Of a stretch of 22,893 nt of DNA, positions 13,450 through 20,729 are shown piece by piece. Below the pieces are notes generated by a model, which had not been told where the DNA came from, searched no databases, and saw only the letters and a list, made by a program, of their open reading frames with translations. Origin of the DNA: a virus; the IMG/VR virus record IMGVR_UViG_3300046370_000393, positions 1 to 22,893 of that record; one strand, written 5' to 3'. The position numbers and the translations under genes were made by a program. Position 1 is the first letter of the stretch. Every line of letters starts with the position of its first letter.

Positions 13450-13479
13450 TTGACGATACGCAGACGTATGGTCTATAAA
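13450..13479 (+). promoter_or_regulatory. Strong promoter with internal operator for the annealing gene
   Basis: TTGACG (13450-13455), an 18-base spacer and TATAAA (13474-13479). The palindrome TACG-CAGA-CGTA (13457-13468) fills the spacer and is the most symmetrical of the set. The leader to the ATG at 13501 is only about 15 bases, and I see no 5' hairpin. Confidence 0.8.
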
Positions 13480-13500
13480 GAGTGAGTTAACCGCAATTGA

Positions 13501-14247
13501 ATGACGGACACCCCAACGCCTGAGCTGTTACAGGCGTTAAACAGCTTTCAGCAGACGACCATTTTAGCGTTCAAAGACTCCAAAGGCTACGGATACAAGT
13601 ACGCCTCTGAAGAGTCCATTAACGACACCATCCGCCCAGCCAAAGCCTTGGGTCTTGTCCATTACTTCACTTGCCTGCCAACAGGCTCTGAATTTGATGG
13701 CAAGCCCGGGAAGACTGATGTCACCTTGGTTGTAAGGCACATCAAGGGTGGTGAGCTGACTTCAACCCTGACGGTTGACGACTACGACCCGAACAACAAA
13801 AAGGACGCACGGCATCAGCAGCGTGGCTCTGGCATCAGTTATGCCAAGCGCTACCTGTTAGCCGCCATGTTCGGCCTGGCGACTTCTGAAAACGAGGGAG
13901 AGACTCTTTTCCCTCCCGCCAAAGAGGAACCTGCAGAGCCTGCCCCGAAAGGGCCAAAGCCAAAGGCAAAACGCGATGCGCCTACGCAATCGCAATCTCC
14001 CGCTAAGCCTGAGGCTGATCCGCTAGAGGCACGCCGCGCTAAGTGCCAGCAAAGCCTTCAGGGCTTTTTCTCGGCCGGTGACAAGGAAGTTGTTGGCCTT
14101 TGGCGAAAGCACATGAAGTTGCGCTTTAACGGTGGCATCAAGGTTGAGGAACAACACCTCAAGTGTGAACACCTCACAACGGCCGAGATGCTCGACGAGT
14201 GCGAAGCCTGGATCGCCACATACCAATCAACAGCCAAAGCCAAGTAA
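13501..14247 (+). CDS. erf: ERF-family single-strand annealing protein
   Basis: The 248-residue protein fits the ERF recombinase family. The N-terminal domain includes AFKDSKGYGYKYASEESIND, the ERF-type KYA-x-L region, and the highly marked stretch RGSGISYAKRYLLAAMFGLA near residues 106-125, followed by TSENEGE. A Pro/Lys-rich linker (about 137-178) separates a helical C-terminal domain that probably binds partners. ERF proteins anneal complementary single strands and promote phage recombination and circularisation. Expression from the operator-containing promoter places it in the same regulon as the exported proteins. Its stop overlaps the next start (TAATG). Confidence 0.85.
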   Translation: MTDTPTPELLQALNSFQQTTILAFKDSKGYGYKYASEESINDTIRPAKALGLVHYFTCLPTGSEFDGKPGKTDVTLVVRHIKGGELTSTLTVDDYDPNNKKDARHQQRGSGISYAKRYLLAAMFGLATSENEGETLFPPAKEEPAEPAPKGPKPKAKRDAPTQSQSPAKPEADPLEARRAKCQQSLQGFFSAGDKEVVGLWRKHMKLRFNGGIKVEEQHLKCEHLTTAEMLDECEAWIATYQSTAKAK

Positions 14248-14453
14248 TGACCCTTGCACCCATCTCCTATGACCCTGATCACGACGTCAAAACTGCTGCC
14301 AGAGCCCTGGCCCGGGCTCTCAACCGAATGGCAGACCTCGGACAAACAGGACAGCTCTACGGCCAATACAAAGGCGCTCTCACGCTATTGCTCGACAAAT
14401 CGTGTGACGCGGAACCGGTATTGCCTGCGCTCCCTGCACGGGTTCGCTACTGA
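14247..14453 (+). CDS. Small hypothetical protein after the annealing gene
   Basis: A 68-residue, largely helical product (starting MTLAPISYDPDHDVKTAARA), joined to the annealing gene by a one-base TAATG overlap. The helix around ALARALNRMADLGQTGQLYG is amphipathic. No family recognised. It overlaps the following small gene by about 50 bases, which leaves the exact boundary of that gene open. Confidence 0.65.
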   Translation: MTLAPISYDPDHDVKTAARALARALNRMADLGQTGQLYGQYKGALTLLLDKSCDAEPVLPALPARVRY

Positions 14454-14607
14454 AAACGGCTTCACTGATAACCCAGCCGAAGCCATCCAATTGGTTGATC
14501 ACGAAGCAGCCGCCAGACGTGTCCTTTTCTCAGGCCGTGTCGATTTACTCCCTTGCCAAGTGACCTTTGAACTTAATGACGACACCTGGCAACCAGTCGC
14601 AGCGTGA
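14404..14607 (+). CDS. Small hypothetical protein, start uncertain
   Basis: A 67-residue frame from GTG 14404 (HGFATENGFTDNPAEAIQLV, then FSGRVDLLPCQVTFELNDD) that overlaps both neighbours. No clear ribosome site is visible, and frames further upstream run through the previous gene. Its second half looks like a beta-rich module. The overlap on both sides and unbroken frame suggest a gene, but it could be partly a shadow of the neighbours. Confidence 0.45.
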   Translation: MTRNRYCLRSLHGFATENGFTDNPAEAIQLVDHEAAARRVLFSGRVDLLPCQVTFELNDDTWQPVAA

Positions 14608-14854
14608 GGGCGAGTCATACGCCGAATTTATGGATCGGCTGTATGCATCAAACCCTTACTCAAACCGCAAACGAAATGAAACCGGTCATTACGTCCCTTC
14701 TAGGGATGGCAGTGAACGACCTAGGTGGTCCTTCCGTGTCCCCAATGATCTTGCGAGAGAAGCTCTCAAATTCATGAGGGAGCAAAACATGAGCGTGACC
14801 AAGTACCTCACGTTCGCCATGCACAACCTTCACAACTCTGACAAAAATGGCTGA
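14576..14854 (+). CDS. Small ribbon-helix-helix-like protein
   Basis: A 92-residue product with a polar N-terminus and a C-terminal stretch RWSFRVPNDLAREALKFMRE followed by NMSVTKYLTFAMHNLH, the strand-helix-helix spacing of ribbon-helix-helix DNA-binding domains. It is the third protein with such a pattern in this early block and might read the palindromes. The ATG at 14576 is preferred over a TTG at 14567. It overlaps both neighbours, as usual in this operon. Confidence 0.65.
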   Translation: MTTPGNQSQREGESYAEFMDRLYASNPYSNRKRNETGHYVPSRDGSERPRWSFRVPNDLAREALKFMREQNMSVTKYLTFAMHNLHNSDKNG

Positions 14855-15185
14855 TTTCAAAGCTGCCCTGCCCTCCGTTATCAAATGGAGCGTGGGCGAA
14901 AACAAGTACGACGAAGACGGCTCTAACCCCAAGTCTTTGTCACTCTTCATCCCTGCCGACTCGATTGACGCTTTGGCAGCTCACCTGTCAGCAATGGCAG
15001 CTGATTCTGAAAAGTTGAAAACCGGCAAGATCTGGGATTACAACAAAAAAGAAGAAGTTCAGGTCAGCGGCGTGTATCTCAATGCCAAGGGCAAGTCTGG
15101 AGAGTACGGCGACTTCGGGAACATTAACCCTGTGTCGTTAGGCAATGCGCCTACGCAAGCACTTCCTGCTGACCTGCCTTTCTAG
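14847..15185 (+). CDS. SSB-like phage single-strand DNA-binding protein
   Basis: The 112-residue protein has alternating strands (VIKWSVGENKYDE, then KSLSLFIPADS, then EVQVSGVYLNAKG) suggestive of a small OB-like or related fold. Its C-terminus is PADLPF, resembling the DDIPF tip with which bacterial SSB proteins recruit partners, preceded by a Pro/Gln/Ala-rich linker. The position beside annealing, nuclease and resolvase genes supports a single-strand DNA role. I cannot assign a specific family from sequence alone; the acidic tip is rather short. Confidence 0.55.
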   Translation: MADFKAALPSVIKWSVGENKYDEDGSNPKSLSLFIPADSIDALAAHLSAMAADSEKLKTGKIWDYNKKEEVQVSGVYLNAKGKSGEYGDFGNINPVSLGNAPTQALPADLPF

Positions 15186-15187
15186 TC

Positions 15188-15376
15188 ATGGCACGCCTCC
15201 GCCTCCGGTGCAGAAGCTGCCAGCAGTTCCACAAGAACCGTTGTCAGCTTGCGCTGCCCGAGTGTCGGGGGCCTGAATCAATAGCTGCGGAGGACTGTTG
15301 CTGTTACCTCCCAGCTTCTGGAATACCAGCATTTCTGACCGACGATGATGAATCCAAACAGCTCGCGCTGTTCTGA
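15188..15376 (+). CDS. Cysteine-rich small protein with a clamp-binding-like tail
   Basis: A 62-residue protein with seven cysteines (LRCRSCQQFH, NRCQL, PECRG, EDCCCYL), which fit a zinc-binding knuckle. Its last residues are SKQLALF, matching the QL(S/D)LF-type motif that docks proteins onto the bacterial sliding clamp. It is the last rightward gene before the convergent serine recombinase and follows the SSB-like gene by two bases, so a small replisome-associated factor is possible. The clamp motif is short and could be chance. Confidence 0.65.
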   Translation: MARLRLRCRSCQQFHKNRCQLALPECRGPESIAAEDCCCYLPASGIPAFLTDDDESKQLALF

Positions 15377-15400
15377 TCGGCCTACGGAGGCGTCATGGAC

Positions 15401-16690
15401 CTAGAGACTGCCGTCTTCCGTATCGCCGCCCGTCAGGCCGCGAAGCTTGAAGCCAACGGCATCAGGGTTCCCCTCGAACCTGATGCGCTCAAAAAACTCA
15501 AGGAACAAAACCCGCAACTCTTCGTCAGTGGCACTGTCGAGGCCACCGGCAACCAATTCCGCCAATCCCTGCCAGTCAGGCCCGGCCACCGGAGCCGCCA
15601 AAGCGGCGATCTGATCACGGAGCGAGTCGATTGATCTACCCAGTTCGGGCACCCCTGACTCCTGCAACTGCAATAGCGCTGCAAGCTTGTTCTCTGCCTC
15701 GACTTGCACCGAAGTCTTTTCAGACGCCTTGGCATTATTGGCTTGCTGGGCTGCCTGTGCCATCCGGGGTGCTTCCCGACGCAACACTTCTATCGCCTGT
15801 TGTCGTACCAGCGCTTCTGCTATCGAGCGGCCAAACCAGTCGCATGGGGCGTAAAAACACTTCCAGCGAACCCGGTGATACTGCGTCACCTGGCGGTGCA
15901 ATGAACGCCCGCAGCAAGCGCAGGAGATTAAGGACGAAAAAAGATGAGTCTGTGGGACGCCGGTTGGAACCCGTGACTGGGTCCGACGAGCAAGTAGGCG
16001 TTTGGCTTGCTCCCACTCCTCAGCAGAGATCAGCGGCTTAACGCCACCCTGCTGATGGGGGACTACCCCGCGCAGCATCGGGTTACGAACCCAATTGGTC
16101 AGACCTGATCTCGACACCCCACCAAATTCTCTGCAATAGCCCTGCAGGTTCATCTCCATGGCCATTAACCGTTCCCACCGATCACGAGCTGGCCCCCACT
16201 GCTCTGGGTCTGGCTCCACCACCCCGTCTTTGTATCGGTAGCCGAATGGGCAGTAGCCCACGGCGTAATGCCCAGCAGCACGACGACGAGCCAGTCCATC
16301 CTTGACCTTGGCGCTGTTCAACCGTGAATAGGCCTGGTTCATGACTGAGAAAACGCCGGCCTGGATAAAACCGCCGACCGTTTCCGTTTCGATCACGCCG
16401 CCCGTCAATGCCCGCACGATGACGTTCTGCAGAGCACAAGCCTGCAGAAACTCCAGATCATCGCCAGACCGGCTAAGACGCGATTGATCGACAACCAGCA
16501 CCTCTTTGACCCGGCCACTGGCCACGAGGGCCCAAAGGTGCGTCCAACCCTTGCGCTGCCCTTTGAAGGCAGACGCACGCTCAACGATCACCTCATCACA
16601 GCCCGCAGCGATCAATTGCTGTTGCTGGCCTTCGAGGCTAATGTCCTGCTCAGCCTTGGTTGTTGAGACGCGGCAGTAGCCGACTCGCAT
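15401..16690 (-). CDS. Large serine recombinase (phage integrase candidate)
   Basis: The 429-residue protein has a resolvase catalytic domain beginning MRVGYCRVSTT with the nucleophile Ser at residue 9 and VDQSRLSRSGDD as the later catalytic region with Arg. A recombinase domain follows (GYCPFGYRY, then SGLTNWVRNPMLRG), then a zinc ribbon (ISCACCGRSLHR and KCFYAPCDW) and a coiled coil rich in Ala, Glu and Gln (about residues 310-360). Large serine recombinases integrate phages through short attP and attB sites and need a directionality factor for excision. Its presence points to temperate lifestyle. Both flanking genes are on the opposite strand. The attP core is not visible by eye; the tRNA-like element at 5.7 kb is distant from it. 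Confidence 0.9.
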   Translation of the reverse strand: MRVGYCRVSTTKAEQDISLEGQQQQLIAAGCDEVIVERASAFKGQRKGWTHLWALVASGRVKEVLVVDQSRLSRSGDDLEFLQACALQNVIVRALTGGVIETETVGGFIQAGVFSVMNQAYSRLNSAKVKDGLARRRAAGHYAVGYCPFGYRYKDGVVEPDPEQWGPARDRWERLMAMEMNLQGYCREFGGVSRSGLTNWVRNPMLRGVVPHQQGGVKPLISAEEWEQAKRLLARRTQSRVPTGVPQTHLFSSLISCACCGRSLHRQVTQYHRVRWKCFYAPCDWFGRSIAEALVRQQAIEVLRREAPRMAQAAQQANNAKASEKTSVQVEAENKLAALLQLQESGVPELGRSIDSLRDQIAALAAPVAGPDWQGLAELVAGGLDSATDEELRVLFLEFFERIRFEGNPDAVGFKLRGLTGGDTEDGSL

Positions 16691-16742
16691 GTACGTGGTG
16701 GGTGGTCGACAGAACTTACAGCTGAAGCGTTAACCACAAACC

Positions 16743-17015
16743 ATGCCTCTTCAACGTCGTTCCCTGATGCGCTGCCCAGAGTGCAACTTCGCTGTTGTCC
16801 GCGTCGTCAACTCAACGCCTGACGCTTCTGGGAATTACAGAACCATTCACCGTATGCGCTGCGAATCCTGTGACCATCGCTGGTATGCGGCTACTCCACA
16901 CCCTGTGGTTATCAACTACGTCACCTACTACGGGCCACGGGAAAACCAACGCGTTGCCGCCGTAAAAGTGCCTGCTGAGGCAGAACAGAATGTAAACAGC
17001 AAAATCTCTGCGTAA
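16743..17015 (+). CDS. Zinc-ribbon protein (Ogr or NrdR-like)
   Basis: The 90-residue protein has a four-cysteine ribbon: RCPECNFAVVRVVNSTPDAS and MRCESCDHRWYA, CxxC pairs about 30 residues apart. This resembles both Ogr/Delta late-gene activators and the NrdR-type ribbon, whose sequence begins CPxC and continues with a basic arm. In a phage, a late transcription activator is the more attractive reading, but neither is certain. An ATG at 16767 is an alternative start. It shares one base with the lysin start (TAATG). Confidence 0.65.
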   Translation: MPLQRRSLMRCPECNFAVVRVVNSTPDASGNYRTIHRMRCESCDHRWYAATPHPVVINYVTYYGPRENQRVAAVKVPAEAEQNVNSKISA

Positions 17016-17755
17016 TGGCAAAAATCTCGCTGCCTGACTTTTTCAAATTTTTCGACCCTAATAACGTCAATCAGTTAGAGGCCATTGTGCTTCTGGAGTC
17101 GCTGATGCCCGAGACACTTTTGCGTGATCGAAGTGCATGGGTTGAGATGTATCGCAAGCCTCTGCCTGAACCTGAAGCACCGCCTTGGCCCATTACTAAG
17201 GAACAGATGGGTCACATCATGCAGTGCTCTGCTGAGAGCCTGACTGACAGCCTCATGGACGACTTCGCCCGCTGCGTGGCTAACTGCACCATGGACACCC
17301 TGGAACAGGTGTACTTCTTGGGCCAGTGCGGCCATGAATCAGCTGGGCTGCGGTATCCGATGGAGATCCACGATGGCAGCAACTATGAAGGTAGGACCGA
17401 CCTGGGTAACACCCAGCCAGGTGACGGCGTCAAGTTCGCCGGCCAAGGATGGATCCAAGTGACCGGCCGGGCAAATACACAAGATTTTTCGGACTACATG
17501 GAGTCCATTGGCCAAGCCGATCCAAACATCATGGCAATTGGCAAGACATGGAATGCCGAGAAGTACCCCTGGAGCATTAGCGGTAACTGGTGGCGCAACA
17601 ACAACATGAAAGCCCTGTGCGCTCAACACAAGGCTTGCACTAACGCAGACATCGATGTGATCGGTGCCCGCGTCAACGGTCGCAACAGGCCCAATGGTGC
17701 AGACGATCGCATTGCTTACACCGATCGGGCCTACAAAACGCTCATTGGTGTTTAG
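17015..17755 (+). CDS. GH19-like endolysin
   Basis: The 246-residue protein is a GH19-type muralytic enzyme. After about 60 residues without a recognisable domain, the core shows FLGQCGHESAGL with the catalytic Glu at 108 (the HET/HES motif of GH19), a second glutamate in NYEGR at 125, and FAGQGWIQVTGRAN, the conserved substrate-groove strand. Later RVNGRNRPNGADDR fits the end of the domain. It lacks a signal peptide, so a holin would be needed; none is convincing here. Its stop shares two bases with the stop of the convergent tail-fibre gene. Confidence 0.85.
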   Translation: MAKISLPDFFKFFDPNNVNQLEAIVLLESLMPETLLRDRSAWVEMYRKPLPEPEAPPWPITKEQMGHIMQCSAESLTDSLMDDFARCVANCTMDTLEQVYFLGQCGHESAGLRYPMEIHDGSNYEGRTDLGNTQPGDGVKFAGQGWIQVTGRANTQDFSDYMESIGQADPNIMAIGKTWNAEKYPWSISGNWWRNNNMKALCAQHKACTNADIDVIGARVNGRNRPNGADDRIAYTDRAYKTLIGV

Positions 17756-19140
17756 CTCTTGCGTTTGCGGGTAGTGCTTGTTGCGCCACCCGCTGCAGAC
17801 TCCAGCACTTCGATGCGCTCCAGGGCTTCCTGCAGTGCTTTGGTCAGCAGTGGGATTAGCTTGGACTGGTCAACACCTTGATAGACAGCTTGCGTTCCAG
17901 TGGCTGTCCAGGTGCGGGTGCGAACAGTTGCTGTAGTTACGCCGTCAGTCTCAACCTCTTCGGTGTAGGTCAGCTCTTCTGCTGATGGTTCGGTGACTTC
18001 AGTTTCTAGTTCAGTGCCGTCGTAATCAGTAAGGGTGCCGATTGCTTCGGTTGCGTCTGCTGTTCCAAAGACAGCGGCAGGAAATGTTCCAGTCAAGTCA
18101 GCAGGGAGAAAGCCATTAAAGGTTTCACCGCCTTGTGTAATTACTTTAGGTTGTAATTGATTAATAATAGTAGATGCTCCATCTGGCATCAGCGTTCCAG
18201 CGGCGCCTAAACGACCATCAATTGCACGAGCATTTGAGCCATCAATTGTGATAAAACTAAACGCAGAACCGTCGTGGTTATACATTTCAATAGCACGCCA
18301 GTCACCCGTTGAACTAGCGTTTGATCGTGTTAGCTTGAGGCACGGGTTGCCTGAGCCAGTGGGCTGTCCTCTTTTTACCTGAAGCAGCCCTGCGTTTCCT
18401 AGTTGAATTGAACTATTATTGGTGTCGTGGCCTGGGCCTGCCGAGGAGACCTGCAGAATACCTTTAAAATAATTATCCGCGTCGCCTGCGGCATTGACGC
18501 CACCCGATACTGTCAATTTTCCAGTATCAGTTTGAACACTAGGGCCTAAAGCGCTAAACCTTACATTTCCTACTTCGTTGTCAGTATTAGTGTCGGTGTT
18601 CTTAAGAAGAATGAGTCGTTCTTTATTATTGTTAGCAGAATTCTGATTTACTTTACTGGCAGTTGCGGCATTACCAGTTAAGTTCCCGTAAAAACCACCT
18701 GCGGCAACGATTCCTCCATCGGACCCTTGAACATAGGGTGGGTTAAGCGTGCTGTACTTGATTTCAGTACTAGAAATATTTGTAGGGTCTAAAGTATTAC
18801 CAAAGCAGGCAATAGTACGAGTACTTGCTCCATCAAACCCTTTAGAATTAACCGCAACCTGAGCTGCTATACCATCCACATCACCAGTTAGATTACCAAC
18901 AAAACCACCTTGGGCAGTAATCGCACCAGCGGCGGTGTCATCGTTGACTTTACTGAGGTAAAGCTCATCACTATCACCACCCCCACCTCCACCACTGTTG
19001 GATTCGGTTGACCAGACGCCTAGCCCTGAGTTGTATGTCCAAAGGATCCCAGCATTTTCATAGGCATCGCCGTCTTGTAGCGGGCCTGAAGGCTGGGGCG
19101 GGTCAAGCTGGTCGCGGTTAGAGGGGAAGTTAAGAGACAT
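17752..19140 (-). CDS. Tail fibre protein, paralogue 1
   Basis: A 462-residue protein whose N-terminus carries a module (NFPSN, then AGILWTYNSGLGVWSTE) shared with the next two genes. A Gly/Ser run follows, then LYLSKVNDDTAAGAI, a repeat also seen twice in the 508-residue protein. The long centre is beta-rich with many Thr, Ser, Gly and Asn, as in trimeric fibre shafts. The end has a coiled-coil segment (LLTKALQEALERIEVLESA) and a basic tail (TRKRKS). No chaperone domain is seen. Fibre identity is inferred from the repeats, composition and neighbours. Confidence 0.8.
   Translation of the reverse strand: MSLNFPSNRDQLDPPQPSGPLQDGDAYENAGILWTYNSGLGVWSTESNSGGGGGGDSDELYLSKVNDDTAAGAITAQGGFVGNLTGDVDGIAAQVAVNSKGFDGASTRTIACFGNTLDPTNISSTEIKYSTLNPPYVQGSDGGIVAAGGFYGNLTGNAATASKVNQNSANNNKERLILLKNTDTNTDNEVGNVRFSALGPSVQTDTGKLTVSGGVNAAGDADNYFKGILQVSSAGPGHDTNNSSIQLGNAGLLQVKRGQPTGSGNPCLKLTRSNASSTGDWRAIEMYNHDGSAFSFITIDGSNARAIDGRLGAAGTLMPDGASTIINQLQPKVITQGGETFNGFLPADLTGTFPAAVFGTADATEAIGTLTDYDGTELETEVTEPSAEELTYTEEVETDGVTTATVRTRTWTATGTQAVYQGVDQSKLIPLLTKALQEALERIEVLESAAGGATSTTRKRKS
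18925..18958 (-). repeat. Direct repeat copy 1 (LSKVNDDTAAG coding)
   Basis: A 34-base segment that differs at only two positions from 20359-20392. Both encode LSKVNDDTAAG on the minus strand, in two different fibre genes. The identity at DNA level suggests recent exchange or selection for recombination. Confidence 0.7.
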
Positions 19141-19167
19141 CGTTTTAAGGAGAAAAAGGGTTTAGGA

Positions 19168-20694
19168 TCAAGCCCTTTCTAGGGCGGCTAAACGAACTTC
19201 AAGGTCAGCAATCTGATCTCGCTGTCTCTGGCAAATCTTCAGCAGAACTGGAGCAAATTCAGCATAACGAACACCGTCATAACGGTCTAAATGTGGGTTG
19301 AATGCTGCCAGGCGAGGGTCAACCTCAGCCAGATCTTCTGCAATAAATCCCCAGTAGCTGAGATTAGGATCGCTGCCCTCATTCATCCACTTTTCATCCA
19401 TTGTCCAGGGAATATTGTTCTCATCACAGAACTCCTCGCACTGATAAACACTGGGAGAGATGTCGGTATTACCAGCGGCAATTTGTGCGTCAATCATATC
19501 AAGGTAAGCCTGAGGGTATTCAGGATCTTGAACTTTTGGCTTGTAATAAACCGGTTGAGCGTTGTTCAGAATGTTTTCAGCGTAGCTATATTCAATCGGC
19601 TCGATGTTTGTTTTGTACGCGCGGCTAGAGCCCTTTCTGCGCAGACGCCCTGCAGTATCGACAACAACATCAGAACCAGAGCTATCGGTGTTGTTGTAAA
19701 TACCAGGACACTCAAATAAACCCGAACCAAAAGAGGCACGCCTAACACCACTTGTTGCGATATGGACTCTGTTAGTATCTGCAAAGTACATACCAGCATT
19801 TTCCTTAGTCAGGAAGCTGTACGCTGGAGCGACGGCAGAACCGAATGTTGCGTTAACAGTACCAACAGCTTCAATTGGACCTTGGAAAAAGTTCGGTGCG
19901 TTACCTTCTGCGTAGAAGTTGTAAGATTGTGAATTCGTGCCGGTGGTTGAATTGGGGGAGACGTTACTTCTAAATCCTATGACTTTAATGTTATCTGCTG
20001 TCTGGACTGTGCTACCTTGGTGCTTCGCATTAAAATGTGATATGTTTGAACCCACATCAACTGATACAGTTGACAAGAATCCACTATATATTGACGTGCT
20101 ATCGTGACCAGTTCCTTTGTAATCTAATGAAAAAAGTGCGGGGTTGGTGCCAGATTGATTTAGTTGAATATCACTATTTGCGGCTAGAGCATAAGCTTGT
20201 TGATTTTTGCCAATGGTAAGAACAGGGTTGTTATCGTTAATAACAGCAAGGCGGTCGCTGGTGCTCTGAATGCCAATACCTTTTTCAATAGTTGTGTTAT
20301 CACCACCTGTCACAATGACGCCAGCTTCGTGGGTGGTTGCGCCTTCAAACGTAATCTGACCAGCGGCGGTGTCGTCGTTGACTTTGCTGAGGAATTCAGC
20401 ACTTCCTCCGCCACCTGTGCCAGCAATGATGTTGCCGTCAACGTCAGTGGCTAACGCCGCTGTGTTGGTCAGGTTTGGCAGTTGCACCCCTTGCTGGTGC
20501 TTGGTCAGCCCTTTGAATTCGATGTTGCCATCAGCTGCATCATCATTTCTTTTGCTGAGGTAAAGCTCGCCAGCATCAAAGGCTGTTGTGGTTTCAGATG
20601 ACCAGACACCCAAGGTTGCGTTCCAGGTCCAGAGGATGCCTGCGGCCTCAAACTCTTGAGTTACAGCAGGATCGGGAAAGTTGAGAGCGGCCAT
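19168..20694 (-). CDS. Tail fibre with self-cleaving intramolecular chaperone (S74)
   Basis: The 508-residue protein opens with the shared module LNFPDPAVTQEFEAAGILWT and two copies of the SKxNDDxAxG repeat (residues about 46-55 and 104-113). A beta-rich central shaft follows, related to the partial gene at the right edge. The last 154 residues are a peptidase S74 intramolecular chaperone: GSSRAYKTNI with candidate catalytic Ser356 and Lys361, five apart as in the known endosialidase dyad, and WGFIAEDLAEVDPRL. These domains guide trimer folding and then cut themselves off. A long insertion sits between these two parts. A coiled coil ends the chain (RDQIADLEVRLAALERA). Of the four fibre genes, the other three show no such domain in this window. 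Confidence 0.85.
   Translation of the reverse strand: MAALNFPDPAVTQEFEAAGILWTWNATLGVWSSETTTAFDAGELYLSKRNDDAADGNIEFKGLTKHQQGVQLPNLTNTAALATDVDGNIIAGTGGGGSAEFLSKVNDDTAAGQITFEGATTHEAGVIVTGGDNTTIEKGIGIQSTSDRLAVINDNNPVLTIGKNQQAYALAANSDIQLNQSGTNPALFSLDYKGTGHDSTSIYSGFLSTVSVDVGSNISHFNAKHQGSTVQTADNIKVIGFRSNVSPNSTTGTNSQSYNFYAEGNAPNFFQGPIEAVGTVNATFGSAVAPAYSFLTKENAGMYFADTNRVHIATSGVRRASFGSGLFECPGIYNNTDSSGSDVVVDTAGRLRRKGSSRAYKTNIEPIEYSYAENILNNAQPVYYKPKVQDPEYPQAYLDMIDAQIAAGNTDISPSVYQCEEFCDENNIPWTMDEKWMNEGSDPNLSYWGFIAEDLAEVDPRLAAFNPHLDRYDGVRYAEFAPVLLKICQRQRDQIADLEVRLAALERA
20359..20392 (-). repeat. Direct repeat copy 2 (LSKVNDDTAAG coding)
   Basis: The partner of 18925-18958, located in the adjacent fibre gene; see that entry for the comparison. 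Confidence 0.7.
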
Positions 20695-20729
20695 GGTTCA
20701 GAAAGAAAAGGGTTGACGGGTGTTAAGGA

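Noticed and set aside
10865-15157. Palindrome matches inside genes (10865-10876, 11407-11418, 13977-13988, 15146-15157) as separate operators
   Set aside because: They are exact matches but lie in coding DNA without nearby -35/-10 boxes; some are likely chance, so they are kept only as supporting counts.
15395-15634. Plus-strand reading frame of 79 codons
   Set aside because: It lies wholly inside the serine recombinase in the opposite sense and has no recognisable motif; treated as a shadow.
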